Assembly: GCA_934183325.1 (NCBI GenBank)
Contig: CAKPSH010000008.1
Coordinates: forward strand, 1-64,000
Source: an uncultured Clostridia bacterium
Lineage (GTDB): Bacteria > Bacillota > Clostridia > TANB77 > CAG-508
DNA: 64,000 bases
Direction: 5' to 3'
Positions 44,867 to 53,296 of this stretch are shown piece by piece. Under the pieces are notes generated by a model. It did not search any database and was not told the origin of the DNA. It saw only the letters and a program-made list of their open reading frames with translations. The position numbers and the translations under genes are program-made. Position 1 is the first letter of the stretch. Each line of letters starts with the position of its first letter.

Positions 44867-46288
44867 ATGTTTAAAAAATTAAAAGAAGAATGTGGAGTTT
44901 TCGGAATTTATTCGAAACATTCAAATGAAAATTTAGCAGGAATTATAAGTGTTGGACTTTCTGCATTACAACATAGAGGAGAAGAAAGTTGTGGAATAGC
45001 AATTAATAAAGATGGGCTTATTTCTTATCATAAAGATCTTGGACTAGTATCTAAAGTGTTTCCAGAACATATTTTAAATAAATTACCACAAGGGAAAATG
45101 GGAATTGGACATGTAAGATATTCAACAACAGGCGAAGCAAAAAAAGAAAATGCACAACCAATGGTTATTAGACACAAAAAGGGAAATTTAGCAGTTGTTC
45201 ATAATGGAAATTTAGTAAATGCTTTTGAACTTAGACAAGAACTTGAAGAAAATGGAGCGATATTTACCACAACAAGCGATACAGAAGTTATAAGCTACAT
45301 CATAGTACAAGAAAGATTAAAATCAAATTCAATAGAAGAAGCTATAGAAAAAGCAATGAAACGTTTTAAAGGTTCATATTCATTAATAGTTATGACTTCA
45401 AGAAAAATAGTTGCGGTTAGAGATCCTCAAGGATTTAGACCTCTTTGTATTGGAAAAAATGAAGATGAGTATGTGTTTGCATCTGAAAGTTGTGCTTTAG
45501 ATTTAACAGGTGCGGAATTTGAAAGAAACGTAAAACCAGGAGAGATAGTTGTTGTTACAGATAACGAAATGAAATCAATTCAAACAAATATAAATGAACC
45601 CAAAGGTTTATGTTCTTTTGAATATATATATTTTTCGAGACCAGATTCTGTGGTTGATGGTATAAGTGTTCATAAATTTAGAGAAGATGCAGGAAGAATG
45701 TTGTCACGCCAAGCACCAGTGGAAGCAGATATAGTTGCAGGTGTGCCGGATTCAGGATTAGATGCTGCTCTAGGATATTCAAAAGAATCAGGAATTCATT
45801 ATGATATGGTATTTACTAAAAGCAAATATGTAGGAAGAACTTTTATTCAGAACTCACAAGGAGAAAGACAAAGATTAGTTGGAATGAAATTGAATCCAAT
45901 AAGACCAGTAGTAAAGGATAAAAAAATTATTTTAATAGATGATTCGATAGTTAGAGGAACAACAATAACAAGAATTATAACCAGATTAAGAGAAGCAGGT
46001 GCAAAAGAAGTACATTTGAGAATTGCTGCTCCAGCATTTATAGATGTATGTTATTTTGGAACAGATATTGATGACAAAGAAAAACTAATTGCCTATAATA
46101 AATCAGTAGAAGAAATAAGAAAAGAGATAGGAGCAGATACCTTAGAGTATTTAAGTATAGAAAGTCTAAAGACTATAACAGAAAAATGTGAAGTTAAAGG
46201 ACTATGTACAGGATGTTTTACAGGAAAGTATCCAATAGAAGTACCAAGTGAAATTCAAAAAGATAGATTTGAAGCTATAAAAATTTAA
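44867..46288 (+). CDS. purF: Amidophosphoribosyltransferase
   Basis: 473 residues. First enzyme of purine synthesis. Short N-terminal propeptide followed by the nucleophile Cys in EECGVFGIY; glutaminase motifs ALQHRGEESCGI and HNGNLVN; PRPP site IILIDDSIVRGTT; C-terminal Cys residues in GLCTGCFTGKYP consistent with the iron-sulfur cluster of the Bacillus-type enzyme. Upstream 44813-44843 has GGTGCA/TGCACC arms; no PurR box was recognised. Followed by a strong terminator, so not part of a large pur operon. Confidence 0.96.
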   Translation: MFKKLKEECGVFGIYSKHSNENLAGIISVGLSALQHRGEESCGIAINKDGLISYHKDLGLVSKVFPEHILNKLPQGKMGIGHVRYSTTGEAKKENAQPMVIRHKKGNLAVVHNGNLVNAFELRQELEENGAIFTTTSDTEVISYIIVQERLKSNSIEEAIEKAMKRFKGSYSLIVMTSRKIVAVRDPQGFRPLCIGKNEDEYVFASESCALDLTGAEFERNVKPGEIVVVTDNEMKSIQTNINEPKGLCSFEYIYFSRPDSVVDGISVHKFREDAGRMLSRQAPVEADIVAGVPDSGLDAALGYSKESGIHYDMVFTKSKYVGRTFIQNSQGERQRLVGMKLNPIRPVVKDKKIILIDDSIVRGTTITRIITRLREAGAKEVHLRIAAPAFIDVCYFGTDIDDKEKLIAYNKSVEEIRKEIGADTLEYLSIESLKTITEKCEVKGLCTGCFTGKYPIEVPSEIQKDRFEAIKI

Positions 46289-46296
46289 TAATATAT

Positions 46297-46343
46297 AAAA
46301 ATTGTTCTTATTAAGAAAAAAGATCTAATAAGAACAATTTTTT
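46297..46343 (+). terminator. Terminator of purF
   Basis: Seventeen-base arms AAAAATTGTTCTTATTA / TAATAAGAACAATTTTT with a 12-base loop and T-run. Confidence 0.9.
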
Positions 46344-46437
46344 TGTAGTAATTGCTTAGTAATAATAAATAATATTTAAGTCGCACTTTATAAAAAGTAG
46401 AATATAATAATATTAAGTCGAATAAAGGAGGCTTGAA

Positions 46438-47208
46438 ATGAAGGATAATATACTGAGCATAAAAGATATAACTAAAGTTTATCAAGCTAAAAATGGAGAA
46501 ACAAAAGCTCTAGAAAGTATAAGTTTAGATGTAAAAAAAGGAGAATTTGTAAGCATTATTGGACCAAGTGGATGTGGAAAATCCACAATACTTTCAATTA
46601 TTGCAGGACTAGAGGAAAAAAGTTCTGGAAAAATATATGTAGATGGGAAAGAGATAAATGGTGTTTCAACAGAAATAGGATATATGTTACAAAAAGATAG
46701 TTTACTTGAATGGAGAACTATATATAATAATGTTATTTTAGGACTTGAAATAAGAAATATGAAAACAAAGGAAAATGAAGAATATGTAATTGAATTATTA
46801 AAAAAATATCATTTATATGAGTTTAAAGATAAATATCCCACACAATTATCAGGAGGAATGAGACAAAGAGCAGCACTTATAAGGACATTAGCAATTAAAC
46901 CAAAAATATTATTACTAGATGAGGCTTTTTCAGCATTAGATTATCAAACCAGAATAATGGTAACAAAAGATGTCTATGATATTTTGAAAAAGGAAGGAAT
47001 AACTGCACTTATTGTAACTCATGATATTTCTGAAAGTATAAGTTTATCAGATAGAGTTGTAGTATTAACTAAAAGACCTGCTAAAATTAAAAACATACAT
47101 GAAATAAATTTTGATATGGATAATAGAACTCCAATAAATTGTAGAGAAAGACCAGAATTTAGTGGTTATTTTAATACATTATGGAAGGAGCTGGATATAA
47201 ATGGATAA
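46438..47208 (+). CDS. ABC transporter ATPase, SsuB/TauB/NMT1-type
   Basis: 256 residues. Walker A GPSGCGKST, Q-loop MLQKDS, signature LSGGMRQRAAL, Walker B LLLDEAFSALD, and switch VTHD. Closest to nitrate/sulfonate/taurine/pyrimidine-precursor importers. AAAGGAGGCTTGAA precedes the ATG. Its stop overlaps the permease start by eight bases, so the two are translationally coupled. Substrate unknown. Confidence 0.92.
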   Translation: MKDNILSIKDITKVYQAKNGETKALESISLDVKKGEFVSIIGPSGCGKSTILSIIAGLEEKSSGKIYVDGKEINGVSTEIGYMLQKDSLLEWRTIYNNVILGLEIRNMKTKENEEYVIELLKKYHLYEFKDKYPTQLSGGMRQRAALIRTLAIKPKILLLDEAFSALDYQTRIMVTKDVYDILKKEGITALIVTHDISESISLSDRVVVLTKRPAKIKNIHEINFDMDNRTPINCRERPEFSGYFNTLWKELDING

Positions 47209-48010
47209 TAAAATAATTTCAGAGGAAAGGAAGAAATACTTAAGAAAAATAAAAGCAAATAAAATAGCTGTTGTAGTGACACAGATACTCATATTAGTAA
47301 CTTTTATTGTATTATGGGAAATGCTTGCAAATATGAAAATTATTAATAGTTTTATTACAAGCAGTCCAAGTAGAATAGCGAATACCTTTATGAACATGAA
47401 AAATAATAATCTAATGATGCATTTAGGAGTAACGGCATATGAAACAATAATAGGATTTTTGGCAGGAACAATAATTGGAGTAATAGTTGCAATATTATTG
47501 TGGTGGTCAGACTTTTTATCAAAAGTTTTTGAACCATTTTTAGTAGTATTGAGTAGTTTACCTAAAACAGCATTGGGACCAATAATTATTATATGGGTAG
47601 GAGCTGGCACACCAGCAATAATTGTTATGGCAATAGCAATTTCTTTAATTGTAACTATATTAGATATTTTAAATGGTTTTATAAATACTGATAAAGAAAA
47701 AATAAAAATGGCTAAAAGTTTTAATGCAAATAAATTTCAAATCTTAACAAAAATTGTAATTCCAAGTAATATTTCAACTTTTATTAATACTTTAAAAGTA
47801 AATATAGGTTTATCTTTAGTTGGAGTAATAACTGGAGAATTTTTAGTATCAAAAGCAGGATTAGGTTATTTAATAGTATATGGTGGTCAAGTATTCCAAT
47901 TAGATTTAGTAATGACAAGTGTAATTATTTTAGGAGCAATGGCTGCTATTATGTATGGAAGTGTATCAATATTGGAAAAAGCAATATTAAGAGGAAGAAA
48001 ATTAACATAA
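47201..48010 (+). CDS. ABC transporter permease, SsuC/NMT1-type
   Basis: 269 residues with six membrane helices and the EAA-like loop FNANKFQILTKIVIPS (about 170-185) that docks the ATPase. LSSLPKTALGPIIIIWVGAG is the usual helix-4 segment of this family. Coupled to the ATPase gene. The matching binding protein is 1.1 kb downstream, separated by an unrelated S1-domain gene. Confidence 0.92.
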   Translation: MDNKIISEERKKYLRKIKANKIAVVVTQILILVTFIVLWEMLANMKIINSFITSSPSRIANTFMNMKNNNLMMHLGVTAYETIIGFLAGTIIGVIVAILLWWSDFLSKVFEPFLVVLSSLPKTALGPIIIIWVGAGTPAIIVMAIAISLIVTILDILNGFINTDKEKIKMAKSFNANKFQILTKIVIPSNISTFINTLKVNIGLSLVGVITGEFLVSKAGLGYLIVYGGQVFQLDLVMTSVIILGAMAAIMYGSVSILEKAILRGRKLT

Positions 48011-48012
48011 AA

Positions 48013-48041
48013 TTGAAAAAAGTGCATAAATATGATATAAT
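48013..48041 (+). promoter_or_regulatory. Promoter of the S1-domain gene
   Basis: TTGAAA (48013-48018), 17-base spacer, perfect TATAAT (48036-48041), starting three bases after the permease stop codon. Confidence 0.85.
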
Positions 48042-48142
48042 TAAAATGTATGGCACATAAATTGTGCTGGTAAAGGAGGTTAACTTTAAGTAGCTTCAAG
48101 AAAATAGAAATAACAATAAAACAACAAAAGGGAGACAAAAAG

Positions 48143-48829
48143 ATGAAAGTTAGAACTATTTACCCTCAAGAAGAAGAATTGGTATGGAATTCAATGAAGC
48201 AAAGACTTGACATTTTTGATGAAGGTCAAACTTTGGTTGGTTTTATCCCGAAAGAAGAGTTGGGCTTCAAAGCCCCTGTGGAAGGGAAAATCCGAAATCT
48301 AAAGGAACGAGAATATTTCAATGTTTTGACTATCTCAGATATGGAATGGTCCAGAAAAGCCTATCAGAATGAACGGAAAAGTGCAATTGAAGTTGGAGAA
48401 ACATACGTAGGAGTGATAGTTTCAACAGCTAAAAATGGGCTTTTTGTGGAAGTTTTGGGGGATGTTGAAGTATATATCAACTGTTCACAGACCTCAAGAG
48501 TGTATAATATTCCCAATAAGTTTTTTAAAAAGGGGGAGAAAATTGATGTAAAGATCCTGGAAAAGTATCAAGACGAATATGGAAGAGTCTTGGTTAATGC
48601 TTCTAGGAAGGAAGCTGACACTACTCCCGCTGTAAAGGCAGGAGAGGTAAGTATCGTAAGAATTGCTCATCCTGTAAAAGGAGGGTACCTCTGTGAGGTA
48701 ACTCCAAATACTCAAGGCGTGGTTGATACCTTGGATGACCTTGAGGAAGGGGATGAGATGGTCGCTGTTATCAAGAGAATAACTAGCAATGGTTATATTC
48801 ACTTGGTGCCTTACGACTATTATAGGTAA
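48143..48829 (+). CDS. S1-like RNA-binding protein
   Basis: 228 residues. Middle part (about 90-155) is an S1-type OB fold: GETYVGVIVSTAKNGLFVEV ... INCSQTSR ... GEKIDVKILEKYQDEYGRVLVNASRK (in parts). N- and C-terminal parts look like further small beta domains (VGFIPKEELGFKAPVEGKI; SIVRIAHPVKGGYLCEV). Composition is clearly richer in G+C than the flanking transporter genes, and it has a private promoter and a perfect G+C-rich terminator, so it looks like an inserted single-gene unit splitting the transporter operon. AAAGGGAGAC precedes the ATG. A second AAAGGAGG at 48075 has only a possible GTG-started 9-codon frame. RNA-binding is inferred; target unknown. Confidence 0.75.
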   Translation: MKVRTIYPQEEELVWNSMKQRLDIFDEGQTLVGFIPKEELGFKAPVEGKIRNLKEREYFNVLTISDMEWSRKAYQNERKSAIEVGETYVGVIVSTAKNGLFVEVLGDVEVYINCSQTSRVYNIPNKFFKKGEKIDVKILEKYQDEYGRVLVNASRKEADTTPAVKAGEVSIVRIAHPVKGGYLCEVTPNTQGVVDTLDDLEEGDEMVAVIKRITSNGYIHLVPYDYYR

Positions 48830-48836
48830 CCTCGCC

Positions 48837-48879
48837 CTTGCCCAATACCGTGTTACGGTATTGGGCAAGGTGCTTTTTT
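48837..48879 (+). terminator. Strong terminator of the S1-domain gene
   Basis: Perfect 14-bp stem CTTGCCCAATACCG / CGGTATTGGGCAAG, TGTTA loop, GTGCTTTTTT. Confidence 0.95.
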
Positions 48880-48994
48880 ATATTCTTAGGAAAGTCATCT
48901 ATGAAATAATGAGTTTTCTTAGAAGATAATTATGGAAGAATTAAATTTTCTTATGTGCCTTTGGCACTTAGAAAATGTTATTCTTGTTTTTTAT
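48874..48994. repeat. Intergenic repeat copy A (long form)
   Basis: Begins in the T-run of the preceding terminator. Shares TATTCTTAGGAAAGTCATCT, ATGAAATA-TGAGTTTTCTTAGA and AAATG-TATTCTTGTTTTTTAT with copy B, but holds about 49 extra bases in the middle, which include a TGCC/GGCA hairpin. No coding potential. The region 48995-49129 before the next gene is AT-rich with a TATAAT at 49011-49016. Confidence 0.85.
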
Positions 48995-49129
48995 GCATTG
49001 TAAATTAATATATAATACTAGAATGTAAGCAAAGAGAAAAATTAAAGCAAATAAATGTTATTTAATCTTAACCAAAATTATTTCTTAGCATAAACTATAT
49101 AGAAGTATAAAAAAGAAGGAGGAATAATT

Positions 49130-50173
49130 TTGAAACAAAAAATTATTGCAATACTTGTATTAGTTACAATTATAGCAGGATTAATAGGATTTTTTATTGG
49201 AAGGGCAACAGTTTCAAATAATAATATTGGAAATGAACAGACAAATGTAGAAAACACTAAAACAATAAAGAAAATTAGTGTAATGGAGGTTACAAGATCT
49301 ATATTTTATGCTCCACAATATGTAGCGCTTAATAAAGGCTTTTTTAAAGATGAGGGGTTAGACATAGACTTAACAACTGGATCTGGTGCTGATTCTGTAA
49401 TGACCGCGGTATTATCAAATCAAGTAAATATAGGATTTGCTGGTCCAGAAGCATCAATATATGTATATAATCAAGGAAGCACTAATTATCCAAAAGTTTT
49501 TGCACAATTAACTAAAAGAGATGGTTCATTTTTAGTAAGCAGAAACAAAAATGATAATTTTAAATGGTCTGATGTAAAAGGAAGTGTTATAATTCCTGGT
49601 AGAGTTGGCGGAGTTCCAAATATGACTCTACAATATGTTTTAAGAAAAAACGGCATAAATCCAGAAAAAGATGTTACTTTAGATACCAGTATAAGTTTTG
49701 ATTTAATGGCAGGTGCATTTTCAGCAGGAAATGCAGATTATGTAGCACTATTTGAGCCAACTGCATCAGCAACAGAAAAATCAAATGCTGGATATATAGT
49801 ATCTTCAATTGGTGCACAAACAGATGAAGTGACATATACTACTTATTTTGCAACATCAGATTATATAGAAAAAAATAAAGAAGTAATACAATCTTTTACA
49901 AATGCAATTGATAAAGGGTTGGAATGGGTAAAAAATCATTCAGCAGAAGAAATTGCAGATGAGATAGAAGGATATTTTCCAAACACTGAAAGAGATTTAT
50001 TAATTACAGTTATACAGAACTATATAGATATTGATCCTTGGAACACAACTCCTGTAGTTTCTGAAAAAGGATTTAATTTATTGCAAACTATAATGGAAGA
50101 AGCAGGACAATTAGATAAAAGAGTAAGTTTTGATAAAGTAGTAGATAATAGTTTCGCTGAAAATGTGAAATAA
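49130..50173 (+). CDS. ABC transporter substrate-binding protein, NMT1/SsuA-like
   Basis: 347 residues, TTG start with AAGGAGGAAT nine bases upstream. N-terminal membrane helix (about 5-27) lacking a lipobox Cys, so it is probably helix-anchored rather than a lipoprotein. The periplasmic-binding-like domain starts ISVMEVTRSIFYAPQYVALN and has GFFKDEGLDIDL, GFAGPEASI and PGRVGGVPNMTLQYVL, the usual order in the NMT1/THI5 and SsuA group. Together with the ATPase and permease at 46.4-48.0 kb it makes a complete importer; ligand (sulfonate, nitrate-like or thiamine precursor) cannot be told. Flanked on both sides by the intergenic repeat. Confidence 0.88.
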   Translation: MKQKIIAILVLVTIIAGLIGFFIGRATVSNNNIGNEQTNVENTKTIKKISVMEVTRSIFYAPQYVALNKGFFKDEGLDIDLTTGSGADSVMTAVLSNQVNIGFAGPEASIYVYNQGSTNYPKVFAQLTKRDGSFLVSRNKNDNFKWSDVKGSVIIPGRVGGVPNMTLQYVLRKNGINPEKDVTLDTSISFDLMAGAFSAGNADYVALFEPTASATEKSNAGYIVSSIGAQTDEVTYTTYFATSDYIEKNKEVIQSFTNAIDKGLEWVKNHSAEEIADEIEGYFPNTERDLLITVIQNYIDIDPWNTTPVVSEKGFNLLQTIMEEAGQLDKRVSFDKVVDNSFAENVK

Positions 50174-50183
50174 AAAGATTAAG

Positions 50184-50211
50184 GCTGTTATATTTTTATA
50201 ACAGCTTTTTT
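50184..50211 (+). terminator. Terminator of the binding-protein gene
   Basis: Stem GCTGTTAT / ATAACAGC, six-base loop, TTTTTT. Confidence 0.88.
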
Positions 50212-50277
50212 ATATTCTTAGGAAAGTCATCTATGAAATAGTGAGTTTTCTTAGAAAATGATATTCTTGTTTTTTAT
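50206..50277. repeat. Intergenic repeat copy B (short form)
   Basis: Starts in the T-run of the preceding terminator like copy A. About 46 of the first 48 bases are identical to copy A; the central 49-base block of copy A is missing; the 3' parts match again. Confidence 0.85.
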
Positions 50278-50285
50278 AAAATATA

Positions 50286-50313
50286 TTGCAAATTTTAGTT
50301 TTTATGATAAAAT
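50286..50313 (+). promoter_or_regulatory. Promoter of ruvA-rarA
   Basis: TTGCAA (50286-50291), 16-base spacer, TAAAAT (50308-50313). Confidence 0.6.
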
Positions 50314-50348
50314 AATACGGAAAATTTGTTTGATTAACGGAGGAAAAA

Positions 50349-50960
50349 ATGATAGCATTCATTAAAGGAAATATTGAAGAAAAATCAGCAGGATATATTA
50401 TTATAGAAGCTGGAGGAATTGGATATAAAGTATTTATGCCAGAGCCAGATATAAGTAAATTAGAATCAAAAGGGGAACAAGTAAAAATACATACATATTA
50501 TTGGGTTAGAGAAGATAATATAAGTCTTTATGGATTTTTAACAAAAGAAGAATTAAGAACTTTTGAAATTTTAATATCAACAAGTGGAATAGGAGCAAAA
50601 TCTGCGATTAGCATTTTATCTAATATTACTCCAACAGAATTTGCGTTGGCAATAATAAATGAAGATACAAAAAAACTTACAAAGTTGCCTGGAATTGGGG
50701 CAAAGTCTGCAGCGAGGATGATATTAGAATTAAAAGATAAATTAAAGAAACAAGAATTAGAAAGTAATGAAAAGATACAAATTAAAGATATAAAGATGCA
50801 AATAGCTATAGATGAAAACATTAAGGAAGCAACATCAGCATTACAAGTATTAGGATATACGAGAAAAGAAATAGAAAAGACATTAGAGAAAATTGATGCA
50901 AATGATATGAGCATAGAAGATATAATAAGAAAAGCATTATTATTATTAGGAAAACAATAA
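50349..50960 (+). CDS. ruvA: Holliday junction branch migration protein RuvA
   Basis: 203 residues. N-terminal OB domain (MIAFIKGNIEEK ... GYKVFMP), two helix-hairpin-helix motifs (TSGIGAKSAISIL and LPGIGAKSAARMILELKDKL) and the C-terminal RuvB-binding domain (EATSALQVLGYTRKEIEKTL). Usually followed by ruvB; here rarA follows 22 bases later and ruvB is absent from the window. Confidence 0.95.
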   Translation: MIAFIKGNIEEKSAGYIIIEAGGIGYKVFMPEPDISKLESKGEQVKIHTYYWVREDNISLYGFLTKEELRTFEILISTSGIGAKSAISILSNITPTEFALAIINEDTKKLTKLPGIGAKSAARMILELKDKLKKQELESNEKIQIKDIKMQIAIDENIKEATSALQVLGYTRKEIEKTLEKIDANDMSIEDIIRKALLLLGKQ

Positions 50961-50982
50961 TAAAGTAAAAGGAAGTAAGAAT

Positions 50983-52224
50983 ATGGATTTATCACAACCA
51001 TTAGCATATAGAATGATGCCAAAAACATTGGATGATTATGTAGGACAAGAACATGTATTGGCAAAAGATAAAATATTATATAGAACAATAAAAGCAGATA
51101 GACTATCAAGTATTATTTTGTGGGGACCACCTGGATGCGGAAAAACATCACTTGCTAAAGTAATAAGTAATACAACAAAATATCAATTTGCAAAATTAAA
51201 TGCAGTAACAGCAGGAGTTTCAGATATAAAAAAAGCAATAGAAGAAGCTAAGAATCCCTTTTTAAATCCAAGTGGAAAATGTATTTTATTTATAGATGAA
51301 ATTCATAGATTTAATAAATTGCAACAAGATGCATTATTGCCATTTGTGGAAAATGGAACAGTAATATTAATTGGTGCAACAACAGAAAATCCATATTTTG
51401 AGGTTAATAAGGCTTTAATATCAAGATCAATGGTGGTTAAGTTGGAACCATTACGTACAGAGGATATATTTGAAATTTTAAAAAATGCTATTCAAAGCCC
51501 AGAAGGACTTGCAAGTTATAATATAGAGATTTCGGATGAAACCTTGTTGAAGATTGCTGAAATATCTAATGGAGATGTGAGAACAGCGTTAAATGGACTA
51601 GAAATAGCAGTATTAACTACAGAAATGGATAGCACAGGAAAAATAAAGATAACAGATGAAATAATGAAAGAAAGTATACAAACGAGAAAAGCTATATTTG
51701 ATAAAAATGGAGATACTCATTATGATAATATTAGTGCATTTATAAAATCAATGAGAGGTAGTGATTCTGATGCAACATTATTTTATTTAGCAAGAGCAAT
51801 TAATGGGGGAGAAGATCCGGTTTTTATAGCTAGGAGAATAGTAATAGCAGCTGCAGAAGATGTAGGAATGGCAAATCCAAATGCATTAGTAGTAGCAACA
51901 TCAGCAATGCAAGCTGTTTCGATGGTTGGAATGCCAGAGGCAAGAATAATACTAGCAGAAGCAGCAGTTTATGTAGCAGAATCAAAAAAATCAAATGCAT
52001 CATATATGGGAATAAATAAAGCTTTAGAAGATGTAAAATCAAAAGATACAGGTATTATACCAATGCATATAAGAAATGCGCCTGCTGAAGGAATGGAACA
52101 ATTTGGGTATCACGAAGGTTATAAATACCCACATGATTATCCAGGACATTGGGTAGAACAACAATATTTACCAGATGTTATGTTGGGAACAAAATATTAT
52201 ATAAAAGATGAAAATATAAAATAG
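50983..52224 (+). CDS. rarA: Replication-associated recombination protein RarA (MgsA)
   Basis: 413 residues. AAA+ ATPase related to clamp loaders: RMMPKTLDDYVGQEHVL, Walker A GPPGCGKTSLA, Walker B LFIDEIHRFNKLQQDALLP, sensor 1 GATTENP, sensor 2 GDVRTALN, and the family-specific C-terminal tetramerisation domain with MRGSDSDATLFYLARAINGGEDP (in part) and YPHDYPGHWVEQQYLPD. Acts at stalled forks. GGAAGTAAGAAT precedes the ATG; co-transcribed with ruvA. Confidence 0.95.
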   Translation: MDLSQPLAYRMMPKTLDDYVGQEHVLAKDKILYRTIKADRLSSIILWGPPGCGKTSLAKVISNTTKYQFAKLNAVTAGVSDIKKAIEEAKNPFLNPSGKCILFIDEIHRFNKLQQDALLPFVENGTVILIGATTENPYFEVNKALISRSMVVKLEPLRTEDIFEILKNAIQSPEGLASYNIEISDETLLKIAEISNGDVRTALNGLEIAVLTTEMDSTGKIKITDEIMKESIQTRKAIFDKNGDTHYDNISAFIKSMRGSDSDATLFYLARAINGGEDPVFIARRIVIAAAEDVGMANPNALVVATSAMQAVSMVGMPEARIILAEAAVYVAESKKSNASYMGINKALEDVKSKDTGIIPMHIRNAPAEGMEQFGYHEGYKYPHDYPGHWVEQQYLPDVMLGTKYYIKDENIK

Positions 52225-52249
52225 GGAAGAAAATAAAACTTCCCTATTT
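52219..52249 (+). terminator. Terminator of rarA
   Basis: Perfect stem AAATAGGGAAG / CTTCCCTATTT overlapping the stop codon. Confidence 0.85.
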
Positions 52250-52283
52250 GTTAAAATAGATGGTAAACATTAACTAAAAAGTA

Positions 52284-52322
52284 AACAAAAAGAACAAGTA
52301 AAAAATCAAATCACTTGTTCTT
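52284..52322 (-). terminator. Terminator of the Xre-family gene
   Basis: Minus strand AAGAACAAGT / ACTTGTTCTT stem followed by TTTGTTTACTTTTT; its first arm contains the last codons of the gene. Confidence 0.75.
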
Positions 52323-52529
52323 AGGTTTATCTGGTATGTATTCCAATAATTCGGAGATCTCGCAATCAAATACCTTACAAATATTATTTAAATGTTGAAT
52401 ATCAACTCTTTTTACTTCTTCATAATACATTTTAGATATTGTAGCAGGTCTAATATGTGCTTGTTTTGCAAGAGCAGATTGAGTCATTTTATGCTTACCT
52501 AATAGTTCAGAAATTTTAATTCTAATCAT
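52311..52529 (-). CDS. Small Xre/Cro-type helix-turn-helix regulator
   Basis: 72 residues. A single HTH_3/HTH_26 domain: LLGKHKMTQSALAKQAHIRPATISKMYYEE is helix 2-turn-helix 3 (in part), followed by VKRVDIQHLNNICKVFDCEISELLEY, the standard end of the fold. TGGAGGTTTGA precedes the ATG. AT-rich direct and inverted AATTTATAA elements lie upstream (52540-52575) and could be its own operator. Divergent from the small gene and TauE/SafE pair, which it may control. Confidence 0.88.
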   Translation of the reverse strand: MIRIKISELLGKHKMTQSALAKQAHIRPATISKMYYEEVKRVDIQHLNNICKVFDCEISELLEYIPDKPKNK

Positions 52530-52711
52530 TCAAACCTCCATAAATATATTATTTTATAAATTATATTATAAATTAACGATTTTAGTTGTATTTTATCATT
52601 TTGTGTATTAAAATAATACGTTGGAACAAGAATATAACGATAAAAGTAAGAAAAAGTTAACTACCAGTAAAGATTTTACAAATATTGGAAAAAGAAAGTT
52701 GATGTGATATT

Positions 52712-52912
52712 TTGAAAAAAATTAGTAATGAACAACAGAACAATCCAAAAGATAAACTATATTTAAGAGAAATGGAAGTTCTACTAGACAAATTAGATAA
52801 TATAGAAAATGAAAAACTTAAACTTGATATTATTTATCAAATCTTTAAATGTGAAAAAATATTAATAAATAATACACAAAATTTAATAGAAAAAAATGGT
52901 ATAAAAAAATAG
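52712..52912 (+). CDS. Small helical protein of unknown function
   Basis: 66 residues, TTG start with a weak GATGTGAT site. Charged, predicted mostly helical (LREMEVLLDKLDNIENEKLKLDII), one Cys, no membrane segment. No family recognised. It sits 22 bases before the first TauE/SafE-like gene and may be co-transcribed. Moderate confidence that it is translated. Confidence 0.5.
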   Translation: MKKISNEQQNNPKDKLYLREMEVLLDKLDNIENEKLKLDIIYQIFKCEKILINNTQNLIEKNGIKK

Positions 52913-52934
52913 AAACTAGTTAAAATAATTTATT

Positions 52935-53279
52935 ATGAGAAAAAAAATTATTATTGGATTATTATCAGGTTTTATAACTGGTTTATTTGCAACAGGAGGA
53001 GGGACAATACTTATACCAACCTTTGTATATTGGTTAAAAATTGATGAAAAAGTCGCAAGAGCGACATCTATTTGTTGCGTTCTGCCAGCAGTTATTATTA
53101 GTTTTTTATTTTATATGAAAGAAAGATATTTTGATATAAAATTAAGTATAATATGTGCAATAGGAGGAAGTATTGGAGCAATTTTGGGAACAAAATTATT
53201 AAATAAATTACCAGATACAATATTAAAAATTTGTTTTATAGCATTTTTAGTATATGTTTCGATAAGATTTATTATTTAG
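52935..53279 (+). CDS. Half-size TauE/SafE (TSUP) membrane protein, first of pair
   Basis: 114 residues, about four membrane helices. Begins KKIIIGLLSGFITGLFATGGGTILIP, the N-terminal glycine-rich helix of the TSUP anion-exporter family, and carries VARATSICCVLPAVIISF. Normal family members have two such halves in one chain of about 250 residues; this gene has one half and ends with a stop two bases before the ribosome binding site of the next. No strong binding site of its own. Substrate unknown (sulfite, sulfonate or similar organic anions in the family). Confidence 0.8.
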   Translation: MRKKIIIGLLSGFITGLFATGGGTILIPTFVYWLKIDEKVARATSICCVLPAVIISFLFYMKERYFDIKLSIICAIGGSIGAILGTKLLNKLPDTILKICFIAFLVYVSIRFII

Positions 53280-53296
53280 AGGGAGAATATGGAAAT

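Noticed and set aside
48060..48095. Second ribosome binding site AAAGGAGG with a tiny GTG frame before the S1-domain gene
   Set aside because: Only nine codons ending in TAG, no conserved leader-peptide features such as amino-acid runs; probably chance or a remnant.
50528..51109. Minus-strand 193-codon frame across ruvA and rarA
   Set aside because: Antisense shadow over two clear core genes, leucine/serine-rich with no start signal.
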